From the NCBI GenBank assembly GCA_049366695.1, contig JBMNCR010000064.1:116923-180922 (forward strand): DNA of 64,000 bases, given 5' to 3'. The translations under genes and the position numbers were made by a program. The notes beneath the pieces were generated by a model. The model was not told the DNA's origin. It saw nothing but the letters and a program-made list of their open reading frames with translations, and searched no databases. This document shows positions 17,755 to 25,637 of this stretch, one piece after another. The stretch comes from JBMNCR01 sp049366695 (GTDB taxonomy: Bacteria > Bacillota > Clostridia > Eubacteriales > Alkalibacteraceae). The stretch's first letter is position 1. Every line of letters starts with the position of its first letter.

Positions 17755-18030
17755 GCGCATTTTTAATACAATATCAAATCCGGCACATAAACTAAAATAA
17801 TAAAACATTATAAGATGCAATATATTCATTATGTTCATATTATTGAATTAAAAAATCTTTATTATGTGCCCGACAAGGCATTAGCTTCGCTTAAATCAAA
17901 AGAAATAAAAGAAGACTGTTAAAAATTATCGGCTGTCTGAGCACAGCGAGTTCCCATAATTTAGGTTTTCTTTTATTTCTTACCATTGGTCTTGGCGTGA
18001 GCGTATTTGAGATTGTATTAAAACATGCGC
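17755..18030. repeat. MITE-like element, copy 2, carrying a nested insertion
   Basis: The ends are GCGCATTTTTAATACAAT and ATTGTATTAAAACATGCGC. It is 276 bp instead of 176-177 bp because a 96-bp segment plus a CAA duplication sits at 17778-17876. The internal hairpin is retained, with one mismatch in ATTATCGG/CCCATAAT. Confidence 0.75.
17778..17873. mobile_element. 96-bp nested MITE-like insertion (GGCACATAA/TTATGTGCC ends)
   Basis: Inverted near-terminal repeats GGCACATAA (17782) and TTATGTGCC bound a non-coding, A+T-rich core. CAA flanks it on both sides (17775-17777 and 17874-17876), consistent with a 3-bp target duplication. The related element at 24173 has the uninterrupted sequence ATATCAAGGCATTAGC, an empty site. 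Confidence 0.65.
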
Positions 18031-18225
18031 CCATAACTATTTTATGTAATCTATTATTCCCTACATGTAATATTCAAAAACATCACTTATATACGTATAA
18101 ATATATAAAATTAGTGTTTTTATATTAAATCAATTATAAGGTTTTATAATTAATAAACAATCCTATCTTTCTCTTAAAAACACCATAACTTTTAGTAAAT
18201 ATCACTATCTAACATCACTAAAAAA

Positions 18226-18360
18226 TCACACATCATTAGGTTTTACTGATTGTTTTTTAGCATTTGGATTATGATTATGTCCTTCTTCAGTTATAGGAAT
18301 CTGTCCTTTACTTTTTTCCTTCCTTACTTTCTTATTATCAGGTTGGCTATCTTTAGTCAT
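18226..18360 (-). CDS. 44-residue hydrophilic peptide, copy 1
   Basis: ATG at 18360 is preceded by GAGAGGAAG nine bases upstream, and the gene ends with TGA at 18226. The product is lysine-rich at the N-terminus and has a polar core GQIPITEEGHNHNPNAKK ending in KPNDV; there are no cysteines and no signal peptide. It is 94 bp downstream of the ATP-grasp gene on the same strand and preserved with it in both copies of the duplication. Function unknown. It could be a peptide substrate of the ligase or a small spore or stress protein. The good ribosome site and conserved linkage argue it is expressed. Confidence 0.6.
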   Translation of the reverse strand: MTKDSQPDNKKVRKEKSKGQIPITEEGHNHNPNAKKQSVKPNDV

Positions 18361-18454
18361 CTAGATACACTTCCTCTCTTGTATACCAATTATGCTCTCC
18401 AAATACTATAATACTAAACGAAATAAATCTAAATTTTCTAGAAATTTTCTAACA

Positions 18455-19447
18455 TTAGAACCCTAATAAATCCAACACCTTTTTCTCGGCATGCCTGTTT
18501 TTTCCATGATAAGGAAAATTGTGTATATGCAAAGCAGGATTGAAGTTCAATTCAATTATACTATGATTTCCACAGTTTGGTGTTTCACTAACATCTCTTA
18601 TTATCATATCGACACCACATATTTTAGCTCCCACTGCCTCTACTGCATTTATAGATATTCTTTTATATTCTTCAATTATTTCATCAGTATAATCAATACT
18701 ATCTCCACCAGTACTTATATTAGAATTCTCTCTTAGATATATTATTTCACCTAGCTCGGGTATATAATCTAAACTTTTCCCTTGCAGCTTTAAGTAATCT
18801 ATTTCGATTTCGCCCATATTAATTTTTTCTAAAGGTGTAACGTAACCTTTACCCCTTAATGGGTCTTTATTTTTTTCTACAACCAACTGTTCAATTGTAT
18901 GCATTCCATCTCCTTTTACATTAGCAGGAATACGCATTAAAATGGCAACTACTTCACTTCCAATTACCAAAAATCTATATTCTTTTCCCGGGACATATTC
19001 TTCAATTAGTACAGTATCATCGTATCTAAATGCTTTTTTAATTGCATCTTTAAAATAATCGCATGATTTTATATTTTCAAGTATAACTACCCCCATCCCA
19101 AAATTTGTTGATTTAGGTTTTATTACTATACTATTATTTTTAATATCATCCCATTTTTCGATCGCCTCTTTAACAGAATACACTGAAATACCATTAGGCA
19201 CATTGATACCATGTTCACTTAATATTATCTTAGTCACTTCTTTATTTTCCATAATTAGTGTTGATATATATGTATCAACAGAAGTTTTTGTAGCTTGTTT
19301 TACGTATTCCACCTTCTTCCCTTTTTTAAGAGATATAAAATTTTGTTTCACATCTAAGATTTTTACATCAATTTTTCTATTAATTGCTTCTTTTATAAGT
19401 ATTTGAGTAGAAAGCTCCATTCCTTTATATAATTCCGTTATCCCCAT
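18455..19447 (-). CDS. Stand-alone GshF-like ATP-grasp ligase, copy 1
   Basis: The 330-residue protein aligns by eye with the C-terminal half of bifunctional GshF (glutamate-cysteine ligase/glutathione synthetase) but lacks the gamma-glutamylcysteine synthetase half. It starts in the inter-domain linker (ELSTQILIKEAINRKID, KKVEYVKQATKTSVDTYI). ATP-grasp features: VIKPKSTNFGMGV (ATP lysine and glycine loop), LIEEYVPGKEYRFLVIG, NSNISTGGDSIDYTDE, AKICGVDMIIRD and IIELNFNPALHIHNFPYHGK with Mg-binding Glu/Asn. The ligase core looks complete. The substrate is unknown: gamma-Glu-Cys plus glycine if a separate ligase exists, or a peptide. The protein is identical in both copies. Confidence 0.85.
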   Translation of the reverse strand: MGITELYKGMELSTQILIKEAINRKIDVKILDVKQNFISLKKGKKVEYVKQATKTSVDTYISTLIMENKEVTKIILSEHGINVPNGISVYSVKEAIEKWDDIKNNSIVIKPKSTNFGMGVVILENIKSCDYFKDAIKKAFRYDDTVLIEEYVPGKEYRFLVIGSEVVAILMRIPANVKGDGMHTIEQLVVEKNKDPLRGKGYVTPLEKINMGEIEIDYLKLQGKSLDYIPELGEIIYLRENSNISTGGDSIDYTDEIIEEYKRISINAVEAVGAKICGVDMIIRDVSETPNCGNHSIIELNFNPALHIHNFPYHGKNRHAEKKVLDLLGF

Positions 19448-19748
19448 AATAAATCCCTCTCATATAAATTTAAAGTAATACGCAATACTAAAAAAATAAT
19501 TTAATCTTTCTAGATTGTTACTCATTTCTTATTATTTGCTTTTTATATTAAAATATATTTTATCATGTATACAAACAAAGTAAACTAGATTTTAATCTTT
19601 TTTACGAAGGCAAGAATCATATTTTATTAGTAATCTTCTCCATATTTCACAACGAAGACTAAAGTTGATAATCTAATGTTTAAAAGTTAAAAATATTTGG
19701 TATATAATATAATAAATAATTATAATTTACTAACGTTTAGGAGAATAT
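19448..19748. promoter_or_regulatory. Divergent promoter region, copy 1
   Basis: This spacer between the ATP-grasp gene (minus) and the 207-residue gene (plus) is strongly A+T-rich. TATAAT-like boxes (GGTATATAATATAATAAAT near 19700) lie 40-50 bp before the plus-strand start. It recurs at 22871-23171, apparently unchanged. Confidence 0.45.
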
Positions 19749-20372
19749 ATGGATTACATTAAAAAAGATATATTAAAACTTTACCATTTATATTTTTTTG
19801 AAAATCAAACAAATCTGTTTTTAGATTATGCTTTTCCAATGGATATAAATAAATATATTAGTGTGCTTTCGGATTTTATTAATGATAATAGTGATGAGTT
19901 AAGAAAAAAAATTAAACCACTTGTAAAATTAATTAAATTATTATACAAAAACAAAAATGAAAATGCAAAAAATTTAGATGCCTGCATTAAAGAATTCATC
20001 AATGATACAGCCAGTTATAAAAACGCTGGAATATTTGCGAAAGAAGCTGAAATCAGTGATATGCTAAAAAACATGTATATGTTTGATTTAGTAGAAAAAA
20101 TTCGTTTTTCCAAATTGCAAAAAGAAAGTCTAAGAGATACGTCTTCCTACAATAGACATATAGAAAAATCACTAACTAATATGAAAAACTCTCTTATAGT
20201 TTTATTTGAACTAGAAGCAGATTATAAAGAAGTATTTGCAGCTCTTGAAAAATATTATGAATATAATCGACATGTAAACACAGAAAAGTGCTGGTCAGAA
20301 TTCAACTCTTTAAAATCTTATTCCTCTTTTAATAAATTTTTGGAGGAAAAAAATATAGAACATCACAAATAG
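19749..20372 (+). CDS. 207-residue helical protein of unknown function, copy 1
   Basis: ATG at 19749 follows TAGGAGAATAT. The product is soluble, Lys/Glu/Asp-rich and predicted almost wholly helical, beginning MDYIKKDILKLYHLYFFE. It has no signal peptide, membrane segment or recognisable catalytic motif; a single Cys sits in LDACIKEF and another in TEKCWSEF. I do not recognise a family. It is transcribed away from the ATP-grasp ligase across a shared promoter region and co-duplicates with it, so a functional link is possible. It differs from copy 2 at two residues, Tyr/Phe in KYYEYNRH and Glu/Lys in the last ten residues. Confidence 0.65.
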   Translation: MDYIKKDILKLYHLYFFENQTNLFLDYAFPMDINKYISVLSDFINDNSDELRKKIKPLVKLIKLLYKNKNENAKNLDACIKEFINDTASYKNAGIFAKEAEISDMLKNMYMFDLVEKIRFSKLQKESLRDTSSYNRHIEKSLTNMKNSLIVLFELEADYKEVFAALEKYYEYNRHVNTEKCWSEFNSLKSYSSFNKFLEEKNIEHHK

Positions 20373-20485
20373 TCATAAGTTGCAATATTTCGACTTTCTT
20401 TAGCAGTCTGTTAGTCTGTTAGGGCAAAGGGATTCCTTTTGGGAATTAAACCTTTTGTTAAACTATTGTTGAGCCATCTTCCTAT

Positions 20486-20645
20486 GTCATCCAGAGGAGC
20501 TTGCGACGAAGGATCTTTCACTATTATAGAGGAATGCTATAATAGTCTTTTGACTTTAGTCCTTTGTGGCAATGATGACTTTGGAGTCAAGAATTGTACT
20601 GAGCAGTTACTATGAAATAAGATTCTTCGCTACCCTCTGAATGAC
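20486..20645. repeat. GTCAT-family repeat, copy A (160 bp)
   Basis: It begins GTCATCCAGAGGAGCTTGCG and ends CTACCCTCTGAATGAC, so the two ends are imperfect inverted repeats. The interior shares ATGCTATAATAGTCTTTTGAC and GGAGTCAAGAATTGTACTGA with the other copies. It has no ORF or transposase. Confidence 0.65.
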
Positions 20646-20675
20646 GTTTGCGTCATCATTATACCTTACTCCTAT

Positions 20676-20836
20676 GTCATCAAGAGGAACTTGCGACGAA
20701 GGATCTGCGACCCTTATAATAGGATGCTATAATCGTCTTCTGTCTTTGGTCATTTACTTTATGGATTAGTTATGAAAACAAGAATTGTAAAGAGCAAGTT
20801 CTAGTGAGTAAGATTCTTCGCTTCGCTCTGAATGAC
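20676..20836. repeat. GTCAT-family repeat, copy B (161 bp)
   Basis: Same ends as copy A (GTCATCAAGAGGAACTTGCG to GCTTCGCTCTGAATGAC), with a more diverged interior. It follows copy A after 30 bp. Confidence 0.6.
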
Positions 20837-20920
20837 TTTTAAATCCTTGCTAAACGATTATTGAACAATTGTTAAACAGTAGTTCAGCTATCGTTGAACT
20901 ATCGTTATCCCATCTGCCAT

Positions 20921-21077
20921 GTCATCCAGAGGAGCTTGCGACGAAGGATCTTTCACTATAGAGGAATACTATAATAGTCTTTTGACTTTAGTCCTTTGTG
21001 GCAAGGATGACTATGGAGTCAAGAATTGTGCTGAGCAGTTACTAGGAAATAAGATTCTTCGCTTCGCTCTGAATGAC
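20921..21077. repeat. GTCAT-family repeat, copy C (157 bp)
   Basis: GTCATCCAGAGGAGCTTGCG to GCTTCGCTCTGAATGAC. The interior is closest to copy A. Copies A-C form a head-to-tail series. Confidence 0.65.
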
Positions 21078-21177
21078 ATTCGAGCTATCGTTCAACTATT
21101 GCTAAACCATTGTTTAATCATAGATTCTGCATACTATAAAACTTTTGTTCCAAGTAAATAATTTCATATCACATCTA

Positions 21178-21453
21178 GAGCATTTTTAATGCAATATCAA
21201 CTCCCGCACATAAACTAAAATAATAAAACATTATAAGATGCAATATATTCATTATGTTTATACTATTGAATTAAAAAATCTTTATTATGTGCCCGACAAG
21301 GCATTAGCTTCGCTTAAATCAAAAGAAATAAAAGAAGACTGTTAAAAATTATCGGCTGTCTGAGCACAGCGAGTTCCCATAATTTAGGTTTTCTTTTATT
21401 TCTTACCATTGGTCTTGGCGTGAGCGTATTTGAGATTGTATTAAAACATGCGC
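21178..21453. repeat. MITE-like element, copy 3, carrying the nested insertion
   Basis: Counterpart of copy 2 at an offset of 3,423 bp. The left end is slightly diverged (GAGCATTTTTAATGCAAT), while everything from about 21206 on matches copy 2. Confidence 0.7.
21201..21296. mobile_element. 96-bp nested MITE-like insertion, second occurrence
   Basis: Same as 17778-17873 apart from its first five bases (CTCCC instead of ATCCG) and two changes near the middle. CAA flanks it on both sides. Confidence 0.6.
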
Positions 21454-21648
21454 CCATAACTATTTTATGTAATCTATTATTCCCTACATGTAATATTCAA
21501 AAACATCACTTATATACGTATAAATATATAAAATTAGTGTTTTTATATTAAATCAATTATAAGGTTTTATAATTAATAAACAATCCTATCTTTCTCTTAA
21601 AAACACCATAACTTTTAGTAAATATCACTATCTAACATCACTAAAAAA

Positions 21649-21783
21649 TCACACATCATTAGGTTTTACTGATTGTTTTTTAGCATTTGGATTATGATTA
21701 TGTCCTTCTTCAGTTATAGGAATCTGTCCTTTACTTTTTTCCTTCCTTACTTTCTTATTATCAGGTTGGCTATCTTTAGTCAT
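21649..21783 (-). CDS. 44-residue hydrophilic peptide, copy 2
   Basis: Same sequence and ribosome site as the peptide gene at 18226-18360, again 94 bp downstream of an ATP-grasp gene. The core GQIPITEEGHNHNPNAKK is unchanged. Function unknown. Because the duplication looks recent, conservation of the reading frame here is not independent evidence of selection. Confidence 0.6.
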   Translation of the reverse strand: MTKDSQPDNKKVRKEKSKGQIPITEEGHNHNPNAKKQSVKPNDV

Positions 21784-21877
21784 CTAGATACACTTCCTCT
21801 CTTGTATACCAATTATGCTCTCCAAATACTATAATACTAAACGAAATAAATCTAAATTTTCTAGAAATTTTCTAACA

Positions 21878-22870
21878 TTAGAACCCTAATAAATCCAACA
21901 CCTTTTTCTCGGCATGCCTGTTTTTTCCATGATAAGGAAAATTGTGTATATGCAAAGCAGGATTGAAGTTCAATTCAATTATACTATGATTTCCACAGTT
22001 TGGTGTTTCACTAACATCTCTTATTATCATATCGACACCACATATTTTAGCTCCCACTGCCTCTACTGCATTTATAGATATTCTTTTATATTCTTCAATT
22101 ATTTCATCAGTATAATCAATACTATCTCCACCAGTACTTATATTAGAATTCTCTCTTAGATATATTATTTCACCTAGCTCGGGTATATAATCTAAACTTT
22201 TCCCTTGCAGCTTTAAGTAATCTATTTCGATTTCGCCCATATTAATTTTTTCTAAAGGTGTAACGTAACCTTTACCCCTTAATGGGTCTTTATTTTTTTC
22301 TACAACCAACTGTTCAATTGTATGCATTCCATCTCCTTTTACATTAGCAGGAATACGCATTAAAATGGCAACTACTTCACTTCCAATTACCAAAAATCTA
22401 TATTCTTTTCCCGGGACATATTCTTCAATTAGTACAGTATCATCGTATCTAAATGCTTTTTTAATTGCATCTTTAAAATAATCGCATGATTTTATATTTT
22501 CAAGTATAACTACCCCCATCCCAAAATTTGTTGATTTAGGTTTTATTACTATACTATTATTTTTAATATCATCCCATTTTTCGATCGCCTCTTTAACAGA
22601 ATACACTGAAATACCATTAGGCACATTGATACCATGTTCACTTAATATTATCTTAGTCACTTCTTTATTTTCCATAATTAGTGTTGATATATATGTATCA
22701 ACAGAAGTTTTTGTAGCTTGTTTTACGTATTCCACCTTCTTCCCTTTTTTAAGAGATATAAAATTTTGTTTCACATCTAAGATTTTTACATCAATTTTTC
22801 TATTAATTGCTTCTTTTATAAGTATTTGAGTAGAAAGCTCCATTCCTTTATATAATTCCGTTATCCCCAT
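21878..22870 (-). CDS. Stand-alone GshF-like ATP-grasp ligase, copy 2
   Basis: The 330-residue product is identical to the one from 18455-19447, with the same complete ATP-grasp core and the same absence of a gamma-glutamylcysteine synthetase half. An identical protein in tandem could simply raise dosage. The promoter region upstream (22871-23171) is also duplicated, so both copies should be expressed alike. No gamma-glutamylcysteine ligase gene is found anywhere in the window to supply the usual substrate. Confidence 0.85.
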   Translation of the reverse strand: MGITELYKGMELSTQILIKEAINRKIDVKILDVKQNFISLKKGKKVEYVKQATKTSVDTYISTLIMENKEVTKIILSEHGINVPNGISVYSVKEAIEKWDDIKNNSIVIKPKSTNFGMGVVILENIKSCDYFKDAIKKAFRYDDTVLIEEYVPGKEYRFLVIGSEVVAILMRIPANVKGDGMHTIEQLVVEKNKDPLRGKGYVTPLEKINMGEIEIDYLKLQGKSLDYIPELGEIIYLRENSNISTGGDSIDYTDEIIEEYKRISINAVEAVGAKICGVDMIIRDVSETPNCGNHSIIELNFNPALHIHNFPYHGKNRHAEKKVLDLLGF

Positions 22871-23171
22871 AATAAATCCCTCTCATATAAATTTAAAGTA
22901 ATACGCAATACTAAAAAAATAATTTAATCTTTCTAGATTGTTACTCATTTCTTATTATTTGCTTTTTATATTAAAATATATTTTATCATGTATACAAACA
23001 AAGTAAACTAGATTTTAATCTTTTTTACGAAGGCAAGAATCATATTTTATTAGTAATCTTCTCCATATTTCACAACGAAGACTAAAGTTGATAATCTAAT
23101 GTTTAAAAGTTAAAAATATTTGGTATATAATATAATAAATAATTATAATTTACTAACGTTTAGGAGAATAT
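22871..23171. promoter_or_regulatory. Divergent promoter region, copy 2
   Basis: Duplicate of 19448-19748, carrying the same A+T-rich sequence with TATAAT-like boxes ahead of the 207-residue gene. Confidence 0.45.
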
Positions 23172-23795
23172 ATGGATTACATTAAAAAAGATATATTAAA
23201 ACTTTACCATTTATATTTTTTTGAAAATCAAACAAATCTGTTTTTAGATTATGCTTTTCCAATGGATATAAATAAATATATTAGTGTGCTTTCGGATTTT
23301 ATTAATGATAATAGTGATGAGTTAAGAAAAAAAATTAAACCACTTGTAAAATTAATTAAATTATTATACAAAAACAAAAATGAAAATGCAAAAAATTTAG
23401 ATGCCTGCATTAAAGAATTCATCAATGATACAGCCAGTTATAAAAACGCTGGAATATTTGCGAAAGAAGCTGAAATCAGTGATATGCTAAAAAACATGTA
23501 TATGTTTGATTTAGTAGAAAAAATTCGTTTTTCCAAATTGCAAAAAGAAAGTCTAAGAGATACGTCTTCCTACAATAGACATATAGAAAAATCACTAACT
23601 AATATGAAAAACTCTCTTATAGTTTTATTTGAACTAGAAGCAGATTATAAAGAAGTATTTGCAGCTCTTGAAAAATATTATGAATTTAATCGACATGTAA
23701 ACACAGAAAAGTGCTGGTCAGAATTTAACTCTTTAAAATCCTATTCCTCTTTTAATAAATTTTTGGAGAAAAAAAATATAGAACATCACAAATAG
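23172..23795 (+). CDS. 207-residue helical protein of unknown function, copy 2
   Basis: Paralogue of the protein at 19749-20372 with only two substitutions, both in the C-terminal quarter (KYYEFNRH; FLEKKNIEHHK). The nucleotide sequence also picks up silent changes there (TTTAAC for TTCAAC, TCC for TCT), whereas the first 500 bp appear identical. This marks the edge of the high-identity block inside the gene. Family and function are not recognised. Confidence 0.65.
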   Translation: MDYIKKDILKLYHLYFFENQTNLFLDYAFPMDINKYISVLSDFINDNSDELRKKIKPLVKLIKLLYKNKNENAKNLDACIKEFINDTASYKNAGIFAKEAEISDMLKNMYMFDLVEKIRFSKLQKESLRDTSSYNRHIEKSLTNMKNSLIVLFELEADYKEVFAALEKYYEFNRHVNTEKCWSEFNSLKSYSSFNKFLEKKNIEHHK

Positions 23796-23908
23796 TCATT
23801 AGTTACAATATTTTAACTTTCTTTAGCAGTCTGTTAGTTTGTTAGGGTAAAGGGATTCCTTTTGGGAATTGAACCATTTGTTAAACTATTGTTGAGCCAT
23901 CCTACTAT

Positions 23909-24073
23909 GTCATCCAGAGGAACTTGCGACAAAGGATCTGTTACCATAAAGGAATGCTATAATAATAGTCTTTTGACTTTAGTCCTTTGTGGCAAGGATG
24001 ACTTTGGAGTCAAAAATTGTACTGAGTAGTTACTAGGGAATAAGATTCTTCGCTACGCTACGCTCTGAATGAC
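23909..24073. repeat. GTCAT-family repeat, copy D (165 bp)
   Basis: GTCATCCAGAGGAACTTGCG to ACGCTCTGAATGAC. It has a small CTACG duplication near the right end. Otherwise it is like copies A and C. Confidence 0.65.
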
Positions 24074-24172
24074 GTTTGAGATTTCGTTGAACTATTCTAA
24101 CCAATTATTTAATCATAGATTCTGCATACTATAAAACTTTTGTTCCAAGCAAATAATTTTATTTAACATCTA

Positions 24173-24349
24173 GCGCATTTTTAATACAATATCAAGGCAT
24201 TAGCTTCGCTTAAATCAAAAGAAGGAGAAGATAACCGTTAAGAATTTTTTACTGTTTGAGCGTAGCGAGTTTGAAAAATTCAGGTTCTCTTTGAGTTCTT
24301 TCCATTGGTGTTGGTGCAAGCGTGTTTGAGATTGTATTAAAATATGCGC
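24173..24349. repeat. MITE-like element, copy 4 (177 bp, empty site for the nested insertion)
   Basis: GCGCATTTTTAATACAAT to ATTGTATTAAAATATGCGC. The internal stem differs from the other copies on both sides (GAATTTTT pairing with AAAAATTC), which preserves the hairpin. Confidence 0.75.
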
Positions 24350-24504
24350 TCTAACCATTGTTATGTAATCTATAATTCCCACATATAAAATTCATTTCTT
24401 TAATATGTTCGTGATAAATAAGAGATCCTTCGACAAGCTCAGGATGACATTACATAGATTCTGCATACTATAAAAACCTTTGGTCAAATAAATTAACTAT
24501 ATAA

Positions 24505-24538
24505 AATATGCTATTGTATTATAATACAATAGCATATT
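24505..24538 (-). terminator. Terminator of the CobN operon
   Basis: A perfect 34-bp palindrome has two 17-base arms (AATATGCTATTGTATTA and its complement), followed on the minus strand by TTTATAT. It lies 31 bp beyond the radical SAM gene. Confidence 0.7.
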
Positions 24539-24569
24539 CTAGCCTTTCCTAATTCAAAACTTAAATATT

Positions 24570-25586
24570 TCACAACGCAGATGCGATTTCAAAGGCAGTT
24601 TTTTTCAAAACACAATCCAGTGTTTCTTCTTGATGTATATTTTTATTAATTATAAGTCTTGATGGGCATCCTCCGGGACAAATAGAGAAATATTCACACC
24701 CTCGACACTGCCCTGCATCCTGTTTAGACAATGAAATATTTTTTAATGATGTATCCTTCATAATATTTCCCATATAATATTTAGAATCGTCAATCAATGA
24801 ACCACAAGGATAAATATCTCCATTAGGCAATATCACAAAAGATCGCCCGCAAGATGCATAACAATAATCATTACTAGCTACAGTATGGGTAAGTCTCTTT
24901 TTAGCTTCCTCTATCTCTCGTATAAATATTCTCTTGCCAAAATGTTTATATAAAAATTCACATCTTTCATACAATAAGTTTAACGCCAACTTTAGTTCTT
25001 TAGCAGTCGGTTTTTTTATTAAACATGCATTCTCTTTCATCCGTCCCGCATCTCTAAGCAAATCCAATCCTATTCCAGCTACATTTCCTAAATACAAAAC
25101 AAAATCAGCTAACTCTGGAAGTTCGTTGACATTTTTGGATGTAACAACACTATTAATATTCACCATAATTTCTTCTTTAGCTAATACTTGTATCCCTTCC
25201 ACAGCTTGCTTCGTCTTACCCCTTAACCACTCATTTATAGTTGGAGGACCATCCAAACTTACACCAATAGCAATTTTCATTTCTTTAATTCTTTTTGCTC
25301 TTTCTCTATCTATTAAAGTCCCATTGGTCTGCATTTGAAATAAAGCATCGTATCTAGATTTTTTTACGTATTCATATACCTTACATATCAAGTCATAGTT
25401 CATCATGGGTTCTCCACCAGCAAATTGAATTTTCATAGGATAGTCAGAAAAAAAATCTAGAACTCTATTAGCTATTTTAAAATCCATACCCCTTCGTTCT
25501 TTTACTGATGAAGCATAACAATATTTGCACTTCAGATTACATTTACTTGTTGTCCATAATACAATGGATATTCTTTCTTTTCCCAT
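24570..25586 (-). CDS. Radical SAM/SPASM domain protein
   Basis: This 338-residue protein has the radical SAM cluster motif in TTSKCNLKCKYCYAS (Cys16, Cys20, Cys23), a GGEP motif (FAGGEPMMNYD), and a C-terminal SPASM region rich in cysteines (YCYASCGRSF, IYPCGSL, CRGCEYFSICPGGCPS, DCVLKK) that should bind auxiliary 4Fe-4S clusters. Such proteins are usually peptide or protein maturases. No precursor peptide is seen next to it. It is the last gene of the riboswitch-led CobN operon, just after an ABC-2 exporter, which is an unusual partner for cobalt-chelatase genes. Confidence 0.88.
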   Translation of the reverse strand: MGKERISIVLWTTSKCNLKCKYCYASSVKERRGMDFKIANRVLDFFSDYPMKIQFAGGEPMMNYDLICKVYEYVKKSRYDALFQMQTNGTLIDRERAKRIKEMKIAIGVSLDGPPTINEWLRGKTKQAVEGIQVLAKEEIMVNINSVVTSKNVNELPELADFVLYLGNVAGIGLDLLRDAGRMKENACLIKKPTAKELKLALNLLYERCEFLYKHFGKRIFIREIEEAKKRLTHTVASNDYCYASCGRSFVILPNGDIYPCGSLIDDSKYYMGNIMKDTSLKNISLSKQDAGQCRGCEYFSICPGGCPSRLIINKNIHQEETLDCVLKKTAFEIASAL

Positions 25587-25637
25587 AGTTATACTTTTCC
25601 TTCAATAAACAATTTGATTTGTATTTAATATAATCAG

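Larger units (their letters stand above)
17455..18225. other. Gene-free repeat mosaic left of the duplication
   Basis: No gene is seen. From left to right it holds the promoter side of the gene at 16315, a diverged GGGATTCCTTCAGG module, the right half-end of the GTCAT repeat family (17628-17655), the MITE-like element with its nested insertion, and about 190 bp of A+T-rich sequence trailing the 44-residue peptide gene. Confidence 0.6.
17755..20485. repeat. Tandem duplication, copy 1 (period 3,423 bp)
   Basis: The sequence from about 17783 to 20260 is nearly identical to 21206-23683, an offset of exactly 3,423 bp. The flanks (17700-17782 and 20265-20485) match at clearly lower identity. The unit contains the nested repeat, the 44-residue peptide gene, the ATP-grasp gene and the divergent 207-residue gene. 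Both ends lie in repeat modules, suggesting homologous recombination between repeats or later gene conversion. Confidence 0.9.
20373..21648. other. Gene-free repeat mosaic between the two duplicated units
   Basis: I see no real gene. It contains the GGGATTCCTTTTGG module (20403-20452), three successive copies of the GTCAT repeat family, the third MITE-like element with its nested insertion, and A+T-rich filler. An 80-codon open frame at 20919-21161 lies inside a GTCAT repeat and is judged spurious. Confidence 0.65.
21178..23908. repeat. Tandem duplication, copy 2 (period 3,423 bp)
   Basis: Second copy of the unit described at 17755-20485. The ATP-grasp proteins are identical and the peptide genes appear identical; differences accumulate only from about 23683 onward, in the 3' end of the 207-residue gene and beyond. 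Confidence 0.9.
23796..24569. other. Gene-free repeat mosaic right of the duplication
   Basis: Contains the GGGATTCCTTTTGG module (23826-23875), GTCAT repeat copy D, MITE-like element copy 4 without the nested insertion, a lone inverted GTCAT-type end near 24424 (AGATCCTTCGACAAGCTCAG), and the operon terminator at 24505-24538. No coding sequence is evident. Confidence 0.6.

Noticed and set aside
20919..21161. 80-codon open frame on the plus strand
   Set aside because: It lies wholly within a GTCAT-family repeat and its flank, has no ribosome site, and equivalent frames are broken in the other repeat copies.
17455..24569. CRISPR array or prophage in the repeat-rich region
   Set aside because: Repeats are long, irregularly spaced and hairpin-forming, without short unique spacers, cas genes, integrase or phage structural genes.
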